Positions 20,937 through 21,005 of a stretch of 21,005 nt of DNA are shown here, one piece after another. The DNA is from an uncultured Clostridia bacterium (GTDB taxonomy: Bacteria > Bacillota > Clostridia > Christensenellales > UBA1242). Position 1 is the first letter of the stretch. Each line of letters begins with the position of its first letter. A program made the position numbers and the translations under genes. The stretch is taken from NCBI GenBank assembly GCA_937900575.1, contig CALCEI010000001.1:1-21005 (forward strand), given 5' to 3'. The notes beneath the pieces were generated by a model. The model saw only the letters and a list, made by a program, of their open reading frames with translations, did no database searches and was not told where the DNA came from.

Positions 20937-21005
20937 ATGACTATCGGTGAAATATACCTTATGTCTAAAGACGGCGGCAAAAGCGGACATTTTGAAAGGG
21001 GATAA
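20937..21005 (+). CDS. Short reading frame at the window end, unknown
   Basis: A 22-residue frame beginning MTIGEIYLMSKDGGK, with an in-frame TAA at the last three bases of the window. AGGAG lies eight bases before the ATG. It reads like the beginning of a longer protein, but the frame closes exactly at the edge, which may be an artefact of a join. No family recognised. Confidence 0.3.
   Translation: MTIGEIYLMSKDGGKSGHFERG

Noticed and set aside
20919..20950. Group II intron or IS insertion within the ABC ATPase
   Set aside because: GTGTAGG only weakly resembles the intron GUGYG start, no intron domains or reverse transcriptase can be seen in the remaining bases, and no inverted repeat ends are present.

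Overview
The window looks like part of a metagenome-type contig from an uncultured, low-GC, gut-type member of the Bacillota (Clostridia or Bacilli side). The evidence is AT-rich DNA, the standard code, strong AAGGAG/GGAGG ribosome sites on many genes, and the classic Firmicutes gene run pgk - gpmI - secG - rnr - smpB - ssrA. Most genes lie on the minus strand. No taxon below phylum can be fixed from sequence reading alone.

Layout. 103-2117: a three-gene minus operon (TM2 membrane protein, tRNA thiolase MnmA, truncated histidine phosphatase). 2195-4705: rpiB, then an unrecognised AT-rich gene that looks inserted between two copies of a terminator segment, then a PflA-like radical SAM enzyme. 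4757-8027: a lipoprotein, two small hypothetical genes, and a two-gene operon of an SPFH/YdjI-like protein with three zinc ribbons plus a membrane zinc-ribbon protein. 8059-9911: a DedA/TVP38-type membrane protein and a short pyruvate kinase without its C-terminal domain. 9997-14125: tmRNA (ssrA), an accessory pair (SHOCT membrane protein and XRE regulator sharing an operator-rich divergent promoter), then smpB and rnr, the partners of tmRNA in trans-translation and RNA decay. 14170-17641: secG, a small membrane protein, gpmI and pgk. 17696-18613: a possible degenerate nitrilase-fold protein and a cysteine-rich ArsR regulator.

From about 18,683 the composition changes sharply. The sequence enters the middle of a recG reading frame with clearly higher GC and different codon use, followed by a GntR (YtrA-type) regulator and the first third of an ABC ATPase. 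The ATPase is itself cut at about 20,919 by unrelated sequence up to the window end. This looks like two joins, either assembly chimerism or real rearrangement, and the right-hand 2.3 kb should not be assigned to the same genome without read support.

The most interesting pattern in the main block concerns translation starts. Eight genes lack a recognisable Shine-Dalgarno site, and all eight have a -10-like hexamer only 4-7 nt before the start codon, several with a -35 box at 17 nt. This predicts leaderless mRNAs alongside ordinary SD-led genes. Other points of note are two accessory insertions bounded by duplicated terminator sequences (one between ssrA and smpB), a predicted tmRNA tag ending in cysteine, and a palindrome covering both the -10 box and start codon of one gene.
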